Assembly: GCF_900188005.1 (NCBI RefSeq)
Contig: NZ_FZNR01000009.1
Location: forward strand, 248,001-312,000
Reading direction: 5' to 3'
Length of the DNA stretch: 64,000 nucleotides
Source of the DNA: Actinoplanes regularis
Lineage (GTDB): Bacteria; Actinomycetota; Actinomycetes; Mycobacteriales; Micromonosporaceae
The position numbers were made by a program, and so were the translations under genes. Positions 11,092 to 19,937 of the stretch are shown here, one piece after another; position 1 is the first letter of the stretch; each line of letters starts with the position of its first letter. A model generated the notes under the pieces. It saw only the letters and a program-made list of their open reading frames with translations. It did no database searches and was not told the origin of the DNA.

Positions 11092-11838
11092 TCAGAGATC
11101 GTATCTGGCCCCCGGACGGACGACTTCGACCGGTCCCGCGTAAGCGGCTCCAGCCGCGTCAACGATAGACGCCTCGCTCGCCCACGCCGGAACGAGATGG
11201 GTCAGCAGCAGCCGGGCGACGTCCGCCTTGGTGGCCGCCTCCCCCGCCTCTCCGCCGGTCAGGTGCAGGTCGGGTGGGTTGTCCACACCGTCCATGTAGC
11301 TCGCCTCACAGAGGAACAGATCCGCCCCGGCGGCCAGTCGCAACAACGCCTCGCAGGGCGCGGTGTCCGAGGAGTAGGCCAGCACCCGGCCCTCGTGCTC
11401 GATCCGGACGCCGTACGTCTCGACCGGGTGGTTCACCTGATCGACCGTGACGGTCAGCGGGCCGATCGGGAACGTGCCGGGCTGCAGGCCGTAGAACGTG
11501 TAGACGTCGTCCACCGGCTCACCCTCGGCGCTGTACGCCGCAGCGATCCGCTCGGCGGCGCCGAGCGGCGCATACACCGGGAGCGGCGGCAGCGGGCCGG
11601 CCGGATCGTATCGCCGGACCACGACGTAGGTGCACGCGTCCAGCATGTGATCGCAGTGCAGGTGAGTTAGGAGGATCGCGTCGACAGCCCGCATGTCCGA
11701 GTACCGCTGCAGCGCGGAGAGTGAACCTGATCCGAAGTCGATCAGGAGCCGGAATCCCTCGGCTTCGACGAGATAGGCCGAACAAGCCGACTCGGGGCCG
11801 GGGAAACTGCCGGCACAACCGAGAACGGTTAGTCGCAT
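11092..11838 (-). CDS. MBL-fold metallohydrolase, Rv1339-like (possible cyclic nucleotide phosphodiesterase)
   Basis: The 248-residue metallo-beta-lactamase-fold protein shows THLHCDHM (the HxHxDH metal motif), NHPVETYGVRIEHEG (metal His), YSSDTAPCEAL (bridging Asp) and LLTHLVPAW. It resembles the RNase Z/phosphodiesterase-like subgroup. In mycobacteria the equivalent gene beside rphA (Rv1339) has been described as an atypical cAMP phosphodiesterase; the same activity here is inference from position and fold. The ATG at 11838 has GAGGG 6 nt upstream. A tRNA 3'-processing role is an alternative. Confidence 0.85.
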   Translation of the reverse strand: MRLTVLGCAGSFPGPESACSAYLVEAEGFRLLIDFGSGSLSALQRYSDMRAVDAILLTHLHCDHMLDACTYVVVRRYDPAGPLPPLPVYAPLGAAERIAAAYSAEGEPVDDVYTFYGLQPGTFPIGPLTVTVDQVNHPVETYGVRIEHEGRVLAYSSDTAPCEALLRLAAGADLFLCEASYMDGVDNPPDLHLTGGEAGEAATKADVARLLLTHLVPAWASEASIVDAAGAAYAGPVEVVRPGARYDL

Positions 11839-12111
11839 GCGGGTCCCTCTGACTCACACTGGGTCGGCCACGATTGGATCGTCCACGCCCAGCCCGACCG
11901 GTCCGCGCTGGACTTGTCAGACCAGTCAATCACGGAGCGAAGCGTACGCGCTGACCACTGCCTGACGTAAACAACTGATCGATTTGTCGCCAAATCGACA
12001 ACGGCCATCACAGTGGCCGTGACCTCGGTCGTCACCATTTCCACCGTCACGTCCGGTAAGCCCTCCGCGTTGCTTTGTGTGAAGCCCTGAGAGCGATCCG
12101 ATGGAGGCGAC

Positions 12112-12498
12112 GTGACGGCGGTCGAGCCTACCCACATCTACCGCGCCGCAGTACCCGAAATCGTGGCGCGCGAACCGGCATGGGAGCCCGAACCCGCGAT
12201 ATTCCGGTTCCCCGCGGAAGACGATCCGGCGCCGGGTCCGACCCAGGTGCTGGCGATGGCGGGGTATTCCGCGATGCTCGGTCTGACCGGCGTGGGGGTC
12301 GGCTTCCACGCCCTGGCGGCGGTCTTCGGCCAGGCACCCGGCTGGTACCTGCCGTCCCTGGCGCTGCTGACCCTGCTCAGCGTGGGGCTGGCGGCGAGCG
12401 CGTTCCTCGCCGTCCACCGCCGCTTCCTGCCGTGGCTCCTGCTGCTGGCCGCCGCGCCGCCGATGGTCGGCGCGCTGCTCATCGCGGTCGGCCACTGA
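12112..12498 (+). CDS. Small membrane protein of unknown function
   Basis: The 128-residue protein has a soluble acidic/proline-rich N-terminus (about residues 1-45) followed by three hydrophobic helices: ALAGYSAMLGL-type (about 46-70), LPSLALLTLLSVGLAASAFLA (about 80-101) and LPWLLLLAAAPPMVGALLIAV (about 106-127). The GTG start follows GGAGG by 4 nt. It is convergent with cysM (9-bp gap) and divergent from the MBL gene. It occupies the place where mycobacteria have a rhomboid-type membrane protein and murI, but it is too small to be either. No family recognised. Confidence 0.75.
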   Translation: MTAVEPTHIYRAAVPEIVAREPAWEPEPAIFRFPAEDDPAPGPTQVLAMAGYSAMLGLTGVGVGFHALAAVFGQAPGWYLPSLALLTLLSVGLAASAFLAVHRRFLPWLLLLAAAPPMVGALLIAVGH

Positions 12499-12507
12499 GG
12501 CGGTCGA

Positions 12508-13815
<1,308 letters not shown>

Positions 13816-13942
13816 TCATGCTCCTAGGAAAGGCAGAAAATCGAACGTGCGGGCAGGTCGAATGGAACGAGCGCTCAGCGACACTCGTAAACGACCGACA
13901 CCGGGCTCTGCCCGAACATGTACGACTGCACGGCACACACCT

Positions 13943-14374
13943 TCACGACTTCACCGTCGCATCCACGATGTTGACCTCTTCTTCGGTCACCACACCGTCC
14001 ACGATACGGAACGACCGGATCTCCTCGGAGTCCGGCTCACGGGTCGAGACGAGTAGATAGTGCGCATCTGGCCAACCGGCTATCGCCGCATCGGTCCGAG
14101 AGGGGTACGCCTCGGTCGCGGTGTGCGAGTGGTAGATCACGACGGCTTCCTCGTCGCGGTCGTCCATCTCCCGCCAGACCCGGAGGTACTCCATGGAGTC
14201 GAACTCGTAGAACGTCATCGACCGCGCCGCGTTGTCCATCGGGATGTGCCGGGTCGGCACGTCACTGCCGAGCGGCCCGGCGACAACGCCGCAAGCCTCG
14301 TCCGGGTGGTCCCGGCGGGCGTGGGCGACGATCGCGCGCACGATCGAACTGTCGATGGTCAGCACGGCGTTCAC
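13943..14374 (-). CDS. mec: Mec, JAMM-type CysO-cysteine peptidase
   Basis: Mec is a zinc JAMM/MPN+ metalloprotease that releases cysteine from the CysO-cysteine adduct. The signature is complete: Glu in DEACGVVAG and the zinc ligands in YHSHTATEAYPSRTD (HxH-x7-S-x2-D). The C-terminal IVDGVVTEEEVNIV matches the mycobacterial protein. The start is uncertain: in-frame GTG codons at 14416, 14374 and 14365 are possible and none has a clear ribosome binding site; 14374 or 14365 best fits the family N-terminus. A 131-bp gap separates it from cysO, so cysO may have its own promoter. Confidence 0.92.
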   Translation of the reverse strand: MNAVLTIDSSIVRAIVAHARRDHPDEACGVVAGPLGSDVPTRHIPMDNAARSMTFYEFDSMEYLRVWREMDDRDEEAVVIYHSHTATEAYPSRTDAAIAGWPDAHYLLVSTREPDSEEIRSFRIVDGVVTEEEVNIVDATVKS

Positions 14375-14428
14375 ATTACCGAAGGAGTTGACCAACCCGC
14401 GCGTGGCGAGGCACACACCTGCGGTGCG

Positions 14429-14929
14429 CTACTTGATCTCCGGGAGTGCGTTGAGCAGGGACTCCTGGAGGTAGCCGAGGTAGGCGTAGACCGAGAGCTG
14501 GAACACCCGGCTGGAACCGGGGTCCTTCAGGACCGCGTCGTCCAACTCCTCGGCCAGATCGGTGTCGGCGTGGATGTCGAGACGGGTCCCCATCGCCAGC
14601 CGGGCGTCGTTGATCGCCCGTAGCCAGGCCTCCGCGGCCTCGCCGTCCAGGCGCACCTCGCCCTCGCCCTCGTCGGGCAGGGCGGCCAGGATCGCGCCCG
14701 CCTGGTCGATCTTGGCGGTCTTCAGGTCACCCTCGGTGTACAGCCGGAACTCGTTCGAGTCGTCCGGCCGGTCCGGATAGATGTCCGGAAAGAGTCGGCC
14801 CACCACCGGATCGGTGTGATCCATCCCGTCGGTCAGCAGGCCCACCACCTCGGCGGCCACCTTCCGCAGGACACGCACCTCGTCGTGGGCGAACGTGGCC
14901 ACACACTGACCGCCGCTGCGTCGGAACAT
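14429..14929 (-). CDS. DUF2017 family protein
   Basis: The 166-residue actinobacterial protein of unknown function starts MFRRSGG and has LRKVAAEVVGLL, DPVVGRLFPDIYPD and a C-terminal helix LSVYAYLGYLQESLLNALPE. DUF2017 genes typically sit between clpS and mec or murI, as here, which hints at a link to the ClpS adaptor, but no activity is known to me. The ATG at 14929 follows a purine-rich GGGGAAG. It reads in the same direction as clpS, about 20 bp downstream of it. Confidence 0.88.
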   Translation of the reverse strand: MFRRSGGQCVATFAHDEVRVLRKVAAEVVGLLTDGMDHTDPVVGRLFPDIYPDRPDDSNEFRLYTEGDLKTAKIDQAGAILAALPDEGEGEVRLDGEAAEAWLRAINDARLAMGTRLDIHADTDLAEELDDAVLKDPGSSRVFQLSVYAYLGYLQESLLNALPEIK

Positions 14930-14949
14930 GCTCTTCCCCACCCGCTTTG

Positions 14950-15240
14950 TCAGGCTCGGTCCACAGTTGCCCAAAGACCGTATCCGTGCAGTTGGTTGGC
15001 GTCCATCTCCATACGCTCCCGGGCACCGGTGGATACCACCGCCTTGCCCTTGGTGTGCACGTCCATCATCAGCCGCTCGGCTCTTTCCTTGCTGTACCCG
15101 AAGAGCTTCTGGAAGACCCAGGTCACGTACGACATGAGGTTGACCGGATCGTCCCAGACGATGGTCACCCAAGGCCGGTCCTCGGCCGGTACTTCCTCGA
15201 TCTCCGGCGTTTCGACGGGAGCAACCTGAGGCAACGCCAT
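14950..15240 (-). CDS. clpS: ClpS, adaptor of the ClpCP/ClpAP protease
   Basis: ClpS delivers N-degron substrates to the Clp ATPase. The 96-residue core has the family hallmarks: [36 protein letters not shown] and the late [13 protein letters not shown]. The N-terminal 25 residues are acidic and variable, as in other ClpS proteins. ATG codons occur at 15249 and 15240; 15240 has a G-rich element just upstream. It is divergent from pncB with overlapping upstream regions. Confidence 0.95.
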   Translation of the reverse strand: MALPQVAPVETPEIEEVPAEDRPWVTIVWDDPVNLMSYVTWVFQKLFGYSKERAERLMMDVHTKGKAVVSTGARERMEMDANQLHGYGLWATVDRA

Positions 15241-15380
15241 GCCCCCCATGGTGCCACCGGTTCCGCCGTACCTGTGAACCGGAGCGCCGAACCGCGGGTC
15301 ACCACCGCTGCACGGACCCTCGGATCGCAGGTCCCCGACCGCTTGGCGGGACCACGGACCGCCTTTCGACACGGGCGCAA

Positions 15381-15386
15381 TAGGGT
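15381..15386 (+). promoter_or_regulatory. Probable -10 hexamer of a leaderless pncB promoter
   Basis: TAGGGT is followed by 6 nt (AGGACC) and the GTG start of pncB at 15393. The purine run lies inside the spacer and would be part of the leader only if transcription started earlier. No clear -35 was found. Confidence 0.45.
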
Positions 15387-15392
15387 AGGACC

Positions 15393-16679
15393 GTGGAGAG
15401 CATCGCGCCGGCACTGATGACCGACCATTACGAGCTGACCATGATCAGCGCGGCGCTCAAGGACGGCACCGCGGATCGGCAGTGCGTCTTCGAGGTCTTC
15501 GCCCGCAGGCTGCCCACCGGGCGCCGTTACGGGGTGATGGCCGGCACCGACCGGCTGATCGAGATGATCGCCGAGTTCCGGTTCGACCAGGGCGAGATCG
15601 ACTACCTGCGCTCCTCCGGCGTGGTCGACCAGCCGACCGCCAACTGGCTGGCCGGCTACCGCTTCACCGGCGACGTCGAGGGGTACGCGGAGGGCGAGCT
15701 GTTCTTCCCCGGCTCGCCGATCCTCACCGTCACCGGCAAGTTCGCCGAGTGCGTGGTGCTGGAGACGCTGATCCTGTCGGTGCTCAACCACGACTGCGCC
15801 ATCGCGGCCGCCGCCGCCCGGATGGTCACCGCCGCCCGGGGCCGCCCGATCATCGAGATGGGCTCCCGGCGCACCCACGAGCAGGCCGCGGTCGCCGCCG
15901 CCCGGGCGGCCTACCTGGCCGGGTTCGCCTCGACGTCGAACCTCGCGGCCGGCCGGAAGTACGGCATCCCGACCACCGGCACCTCGGCGCACGCGTTCAC
16001 GCTGCTGCACGACGACGAGCCGACGGCGTTCGGCTCGCAGGTGGCGGCGCTCGGCAAGAGCACCACGCTGCTGGTCGACACCTACGACATCAGCCAGGGC
16101 ATCCGGAACGCGATCGCGGTCGCCGGCCCCGACCTCCGCGCCGTCCGGATCGACTCCGGCGACCTGTCCGTGCTCGCCCAGCAGTCCCGTGAGCTGCTCG
16201 ACTCGCTCGGCGCCACGGAAACCAAAATCATCGTCTCCGGCGACATGGACGAGTACTCGATCGCCACGCTCGCCGCCGAGCCGGTCGACATGTACGGCGC
16301 CGGCACCGCGGTCGTCACCGGCTCCGGCGCGCCCACCGCCGGCCTGGTCTACAAGCTGGTCGAGGTGGCCGGCCGTCCGGTCGTCAAGCGCTCGGAGAAC
16401 AAGGCGACCGTCGGCGGCCGCAAGACCGCGGTGCGCCGGCACAAGCCCACCGGCACCGCCACCGAGGAGATCATCGTCTCCCAGGGGGTCCCCGACCACA
16501 AAGCCAACGACCGGCTGCTCCAGCACGCCTACATCCTCGGCGGTGAGGCGCAGCCGCGGCCCACCCTGCAGGAATCCCGGGAACACCTGCGCCAGTGCCT
16601 GATCTCCATCCCGTGGGAGGGGCTCAAGCTCTCCGCGGGTGACCCGGCCATCCCGGTCATCATCGTTCCCACCGTTTAG
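15393..16679 (+). CDS. pncB: Nicotinate phosphoribosyltransferase
   Basis: PncB converts nicotinate and PRPP to nicotinate mononucleotide in NAD salvage. The 428-residue protein has [10 protein letters not shown] at the N-terminus, [21 protein letters not shown], the TSAHAFTLL segment around the histidine that is phosphorylated in the family, LLVDTYD and RIDSGDL for PRPP binding. The next gene, 9 bp downstream, is nicotinamidase, so the pair makes nicotinate from nicotinamide and uses it directly. Confidence 0.96.
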   Translation: MESIAPALMTDHYELTMISAALKDGTADRQCVFEVFARRLPTGRRYGVMAGTDRLIEMIAEFRFDQGEIDYLRSSGVVDQPTANWLAGYRFTGDVEGYAEGELFFPGSPILTVTGKFAECVVLETLILSVLNHDCAIAAAAARMVTAARGRPIIEMGSRRTHEQAAVAAARAAYLAGFASTSNLAAGRKYGIPTTGTSAHAFTLLHDDEPTAFGSQVAALGKSTTLLVDTYDISQGIRNAIAVAGPDLRAVRIDSGDLSVLAQQSRELLDSLGATETKIIVSGDMDEYSIATLAAEPVDMYGAGTAVVTGSGAPTAGLVYKLVEVAGRPVVKRSENKATVGGRKTAVRRHKPTGTATEEIIVSQGVPDHKANDRLLQHAYILGGEAQPRPTLQESREHLRQCLISIPWEGLKLSAGDPAIPVIIVPTV

Positions 16680-16688
16680 GGGCTCGCC

Positions 16689-17270
16689 ATGTCACGCGCG
16701 CTGATCATCGTGGACGTGCAGAACGACTTCTGCGAGGGCGGCTCGCTGCCGGTCACCGGCGGCGCCGCGGTCGCCAAGGGAATCACGCTGGTGCTCGACA
16801 AGGCCGGCGGACGCTGGGACCACGTGGTCGCCACCAAGGACTACCACGTCGACCCGGGCGCGCACTTCAGCGACCACCCCGACTACGTCGACAGCTGGCC
16901 GGAACACTGCGTGGTCGGATCCTCCGGCGCCGACTTCCACTCCGAGCTGGTCACCGACCGGATCGAGGCGGTCTTCCACAAGGGCGCGCACCAGGCCGCG
17001 TACTCGGGCTTCGAGGGGCGGACCGAGGACGGTGAGACCCTCGCCGGGTGGCTGCGCGGCAAAGGCGTCACCGACGTCGAGGTCGTCGGGATCGCGACGG
17101 ACCATTGCGTACGGGCGACCGCGCTGGACGCGGCGGCCGAGGGCTTCGCGACGACGGTGCTGCTGGAGCTCACCGCCGGCGTGGCGAAGGCGACCACGGA
17201 GGCGGCGCTCGAGCAGTTCCGCGCGGCGTCCGTCGCCATGACTGGGACGCCGGTTGTCGACCCCGCCTGA
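16689..17270 (+). CDS. pncA: Nicotinamidase
   Basis: PncA hydrolyses nicotinamide to nicotinate and ammonia. The 193-residue isochorismatase-fold enzyme shows the full triad: D9 in IIVDVQNDF, K98 in FHKGAH and C140 in TDHCVRATA. The metal-binding residues D51, H53 and H59 lie in TKDYHVDPGAHFS. It follows pncB by 9 bp and forms a nicotinamide salvage operon with it. Confidence 0.96.
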   Translation: MSRALIIVDVQNDFCEGGSLPVTGGAAVAKGITLVLDKAGGRWDHVVATKDYHVDPGAHFSDHPDYVDSWPEHCVVGSSGADFHSELVTDRIEAVFHKGAHQAAYSGFEGRTEDGETLAGWLRGKGVTDVEVVGIATDHCVRATALDAAAEGFATTVLLELTAGVAKATTEAALEQFRAASVAMTGTPVVDPA

Positions 17271-17808
17271 GCTGTCCAGCCGGCCCGCGCCGGTGATCCG
17301 GCCGATCGTGGCGACGGACTGGGGGCGGGTGTGGCCGATCGTGCGCGAGGTGGTCCGGGCCGCCGACACCTACACCTACGACCCGGCGATGACCGAGGAG
17401 CAGGCACGGGCGATCTGGCTGGAACAGCCGCCGGGGCTGACCGTGGTCGCCGCCGGGGCGGCCGTGGTCGTACCCGGGGATGAAACGTCGCCCGAGCGCA
17501 TTGCCGGCACCGCGAAGATGGGTCCGAACCGGGCCGGGCCCGGCGCGCACGTCGCCACCGCCAGCTTCATGGTCGCGGCAGAGGGCCGTGGCCGGGGTGT
17601 CGGCACGGCCCTCTGCCGCTTCGCGATCGACTGGGCGAAGGCCCAGGGGTACGCCGGGATCCAGTTCAACGCCGTCGCGGCTTCGAACACGGCCGCGGTG
17701 GCCGTCTACCGCCGTCTGGGTTTCGAGATCGTCGGAACGGTTCCGCGTGCTTTCCAGCACCCCACGCTCGGGCGCGTCGGCCTACACGTGATGTACCTGG
17801 AGTTCTGA
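17254..17808 (+). CDS. GNAT-family N-acetyltransferase
   Basis: The 184-residue GNAT protein has the acetyl-CoA pyrophosphate loop EGRGRGVGTALCRFAIDWA (about 111-129), followed by the typical NAVAASNTAAVAVYRRLGFE. The substrate is unknown. The TTG start overlaps pncA by 17 bp; an in-frame GTG at 17293 is an alternative that removes 13 residues. The last codons (MYLEF and stop) and the following bases are the apparent seed of the tandem array that follows immediately, so the gene end lies inside a repeat-prone stretch. Confidence 0.88.
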   Translation: MSTPPELSSRPAPVIRPIVATDWGRVWPIVREVVRAADTYTYDPAMTEEQARAIWLEQPPGLTVVAAGAAVVVPGDETSPERIAGTAKMGPNRAGPGAHVATASFMVAAEGRGRGVGTALCRFAIDWAKAQGYAGIQFNAVAASNTAAVAVYRRLGFEIVGTVPRAFQHPTLGRVGLHVMYLEF

Positions 17809-18175
17809 CGGCGGTACCCCCGGCTTCAGGTACCTGGAATTCTGACGGCAGCGCCCCGGCTCCAGGTACGTGGAAATCCGACGGCCGCGCCCCCGGCTTC
17901 ACGTACCTGGAAATCCGACGGCAACGCCCCGGCCCCAGGTACGTAGAAATCCAACGACCGCGCCCCCGGCTTCACGTACCTGGAAATCCGACGGCAACGC
18001 CCCGGCCCCAGGTACGTAGAAATCCAACGACCGCGCCCCCGGCTTCACGTACCTGGAAATCCGACGGCAACGCCCCGGCCCCAGGTACGTAGAAATCCAA
18101 CGACCGCGCCCCCGGCTTCACGTACCTGGAAATCCGACGGCAACGCCCCTGGGTTTCATGCACCTGGAGTTCCCA
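17792..18175 (+). repeat. Tandem array A: about 11 degenerate 36-37-bp units seeded by the GNAT gene 3' end
   Basis: The stretch tacctggagttctgacggcg at the end of the GNAT gene recurs downstream about ten times. The core is a perfect 73-bp dimer with acgtacctgg at 17901, 17974, 18047 and 18120. Within each dimer the half-units carry ccaggtacgt (for example 17935-17944) and acgtacctgg, exact reverse complements, so arms alternate along the array and can fold into hairpins. 73 is not a multiple of 3, so no continuous protein is encoded. The region fills the whole gap to the convergent LLM gene. Confidence 0.92.
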
Positions 18176-18237
18176 CGGCGGTACCCGTGGTCTTTCCGCG
18201 GCGAGGCGGGTGGGGACAGCTCGGGCCCGGACCGAGA

Positions 18238-19365
18238 TCAGTGGACGAATTCGGCCAAGAGCTCGACCTGGTGCGGGTCGTCGGCGTAGCAGTACATGAT
18301 CAGTTCGTCGGCACCGAACTCCCGGTAGGCCGCGACCGTGTCGGCGATCTGGACCGGATCGGTCAGCGGGGCACCCCAGCCTGGCCGGCCGGTGAAGGCG
18401 TAGTAGTCGGCGACCGCCCGGCGCCCACGCTCGATCGTCCCGGGGCTGCCGACCGCGACGTTGATCTGGCAGACCAGGCGGGGACGGCCGGTCCGGCCGG
18501 CTTCGTCCCACTGCTCGTTCACAGTACGGACCAAGCCGCCCGCCCAGGCTAGCGGTGCCGCGCAGATGAACCCGTCGGCGAAACGGGCGATCCGCCGCAA
18601 CGCCTCTGGAGCGAACCCGCCGATCAGGATGGGCGGGCCGCCTGCCGTGATCGGTTTCGGTCCGATGCACGCCTCTGAAGCGATCACACCCGGCGTCATC
18701 TTCGACGGCCTCTCCGCGTCGACCTCGCCCGGCGTCGTCGTTGACGGCGTCACCCCGTCAATCACGCTCGAGGCCGTCATCGACGGCGTCACCCCGTCAA
18801 CCACGCCAGAGGCCGTCGTCAACGACGTCACCCCGTCGACCACACCCGAGACCGTCGTCAACGGCGTCACCCCATCGACCACGCCCGAGGCCATCGTCAA
18901 CGACGTCACCCCGTCAATCGCCCCCGGGGCCGTCATCGACGGCGTCATCCCGGCCGGGTGTGCCTCGCGGTAGGGCTCGCCGTTCCAGATCTTCCGCAGG
19001 TCGGCCAGTTGCGCGTCGAGGATGCGTCCCCGTCGCGTGATCGGCACTCCGGCCGCCGCGTGGTCATCCTCCCGGCCGCCGATGCCGATGCCGAGTACGA
19101 ACCGGCCCGCCGACATCCGGTCCAGGGTGGCGACCTGTTTGGCCAGCAGCGCCGTCGACCGCAGCGGTCCGAGCAGCACCTCGGTCTGCAGCCGGATCCG
19201 GCTGGTCACGCCGGCCAGCACGGCGAGGGCGGTCAGCGGTTCGGGATTGTCGTAGGCGAGGCGATCCAGCAGGGCCAGCGTGGCGAACCGGTGTTCCTCG
19301 GCGAGCCGGGCCCACTCCGGCAGGCGGGCGGGGTCACTGATGGGCAGCCCAAGGCCGATTTCCAT
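18238..19365 (-). CDS. LLM-class flavin-dependent oxidoreductase with an internal tandem-repeat insertion
   Basis: The 375-residue protein is a luciferase-like TIM barrel using FMN or F420. The N-terminal half (MEIGLGLPISDPARL, GRFVLGIGIGGREDDHAAAG) and C-terminal half (GPPILIGGFAPEALRR, ADGFICAAPLAW, YREFGADELIMY) match the family. Between WNGEPYREAHP and GPKPITAGG, about residues 139-232 are seven repeats of a 13-residue unit, consensus GVVDGVTPSTTAS, absent from normal family members. Without them the protein would be about 285 residues, the usual size. The repeat falls at a loop position, so the fold may survive. Substrate unknown. Confidence 0.85.
   Translation of the reverse strand: MEIGLGLPISDPARLPEWARLAEEHRFATLALLDRLAYDNPEPLTALAVLAGVTSRIRLQTEVLLGPLRSTALLAKQVATLDRMSAGRFVLGIGIGGREDDHAAAGVPITRRGRILDAQLADLRKIWNGEPYREAHPAGMTPSMTAPGAIDGVTSLTMASGVVDGVTPLTTVSGVVDGVTSLTTASGVVDGVTPSMTASSVIDGVTPSTTTPGEVDAERPSKMTPGVIASEACIGPKPITAGGPPILIGGFAPEALRRIARFADGFICAAPLAWAGGLVRTVNEQWDEAGRTGRPRLVCQINVAVGSPGTIERGRRAVADYYAFTGRPGWGAPLTDPVQIADTVAAYREFGADELIMYCYADDPHQVELLAEFVH
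18690..18955 (-). repeat. Tandem array B: seven in-frame 39-bp units inside the LLM gene
   Basis: On the plus strand the phase mark gac/aac before ggcgtcaccccgtc falls at 18704, 18743, 18782, 18821, 18860, 18899 and 18938, an exact 39-bp period. The first unit is degenerate. Each unit encodes 13 residues on the minus strand (GVVDGVTPxTTAS), so copy-number change keeps the reading frame. Confidence 0.95.
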
Positions 19366-19565
19366 GAAACTCTCCTCGAAAGGCAGGTAGCAACAACTAA
19401 CGTCGCCACCTCCTCCCCGCTCATGGCGAGGTCACGGGCCCATCTGCGACATGTATCCAAGGCCCGAAGATTCGGAGTTCCTCACCGAACTTACACACCA
19501 CACCGATCCCCACCAACCCCGTTTTCGCCGTGGTGGCGACCAACCCGGCGCCAGGCGCTGGGCAA

Positions 19566-19665
19566 CAGGCAGCGGCAGGGACAGCGGGCAGCGACAGCGG
19601 GCAGCGACAGCGGGCAGCGACAGCGGGCAGCGGGCAGCGACAGCGGGCAGCGACAGCGGGCAGCG
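19566..19665 (+). repeat. Tandem array C: 13-bp acagcgggcagcg repeats
   Basis: Six exact copies of acagcgggcagcg lie at 19581-19593, 19594-19606, 19607-19619, 19620-19632, 19640-19652 and 19653-19665. A 7-bp partial copy (19633-19639) breaks the phase. A degenerate copy precedes them at 19566-19580. The array is in the non-coding gap between the divergently placed LLM start and the MFS gene end. No gene is visible in 19366-19911 on either strand. Confidence 0.93.
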
Positions 19666-19756
19666 AGAAACAGCCCGGGTGATCCGGAGGAATCCGGAGG
19701 CGGGCATAGGGAAGCGCGGAAGGCTAGCACCCGAAAGCAGCGGGCCCAGCGGCAAG

Positions 19757-19937
19757 TTCAACTCCGCCTGGCGGCCAGCTCAACGCCGCCGGACCACCGA
19801 CTCAAGCCGCCCGACGGCCTACTCAGCGCTGCCTGACAACCAACTCAACCGCCGCACAACGACCGACTCAACGCCGCGTGGTGGCCGACTCAGCGCCGCG
19901 TGGTGGCCGACTCAGCGCCGCGTGGTGGCCGACTCAG
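19757..19937 (-). repeat. Tandem array D: 22-bp units continuing the 3' end of the MFS gene
   Basis: Three near-identical 22-bp units (cgactcagcgccgcgtggtg plus gc) lie at 19864-19885, 19886-19907 and 19908-19929, with a partial unit to 19937. About five increasingly degenerate 21-23-bp units extend left to about 19757. On the minus strand each unit encodes SATTRR and a stop, exactly the last codons and TGA of the MFS gene. The array therefore looks like an outward reiteration of the gene end, decaying with distance. Confidence 0.9.

Noticed and set aside
17972-18670. Repetitive minus-strand open frame across array A (PGARSLDFYVPGAGALPSDF)
   Set aside because: The 73-bp period shifts frame with each unit, there is no ribosome binding site, and it runs into the LLM gene out of frame.
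18690-18955. Array B as a CRISPR array
   Set aside because: Units are contiguous 39-bp repeats without spacers, in frame within a coding gene, and no cas genes are present.
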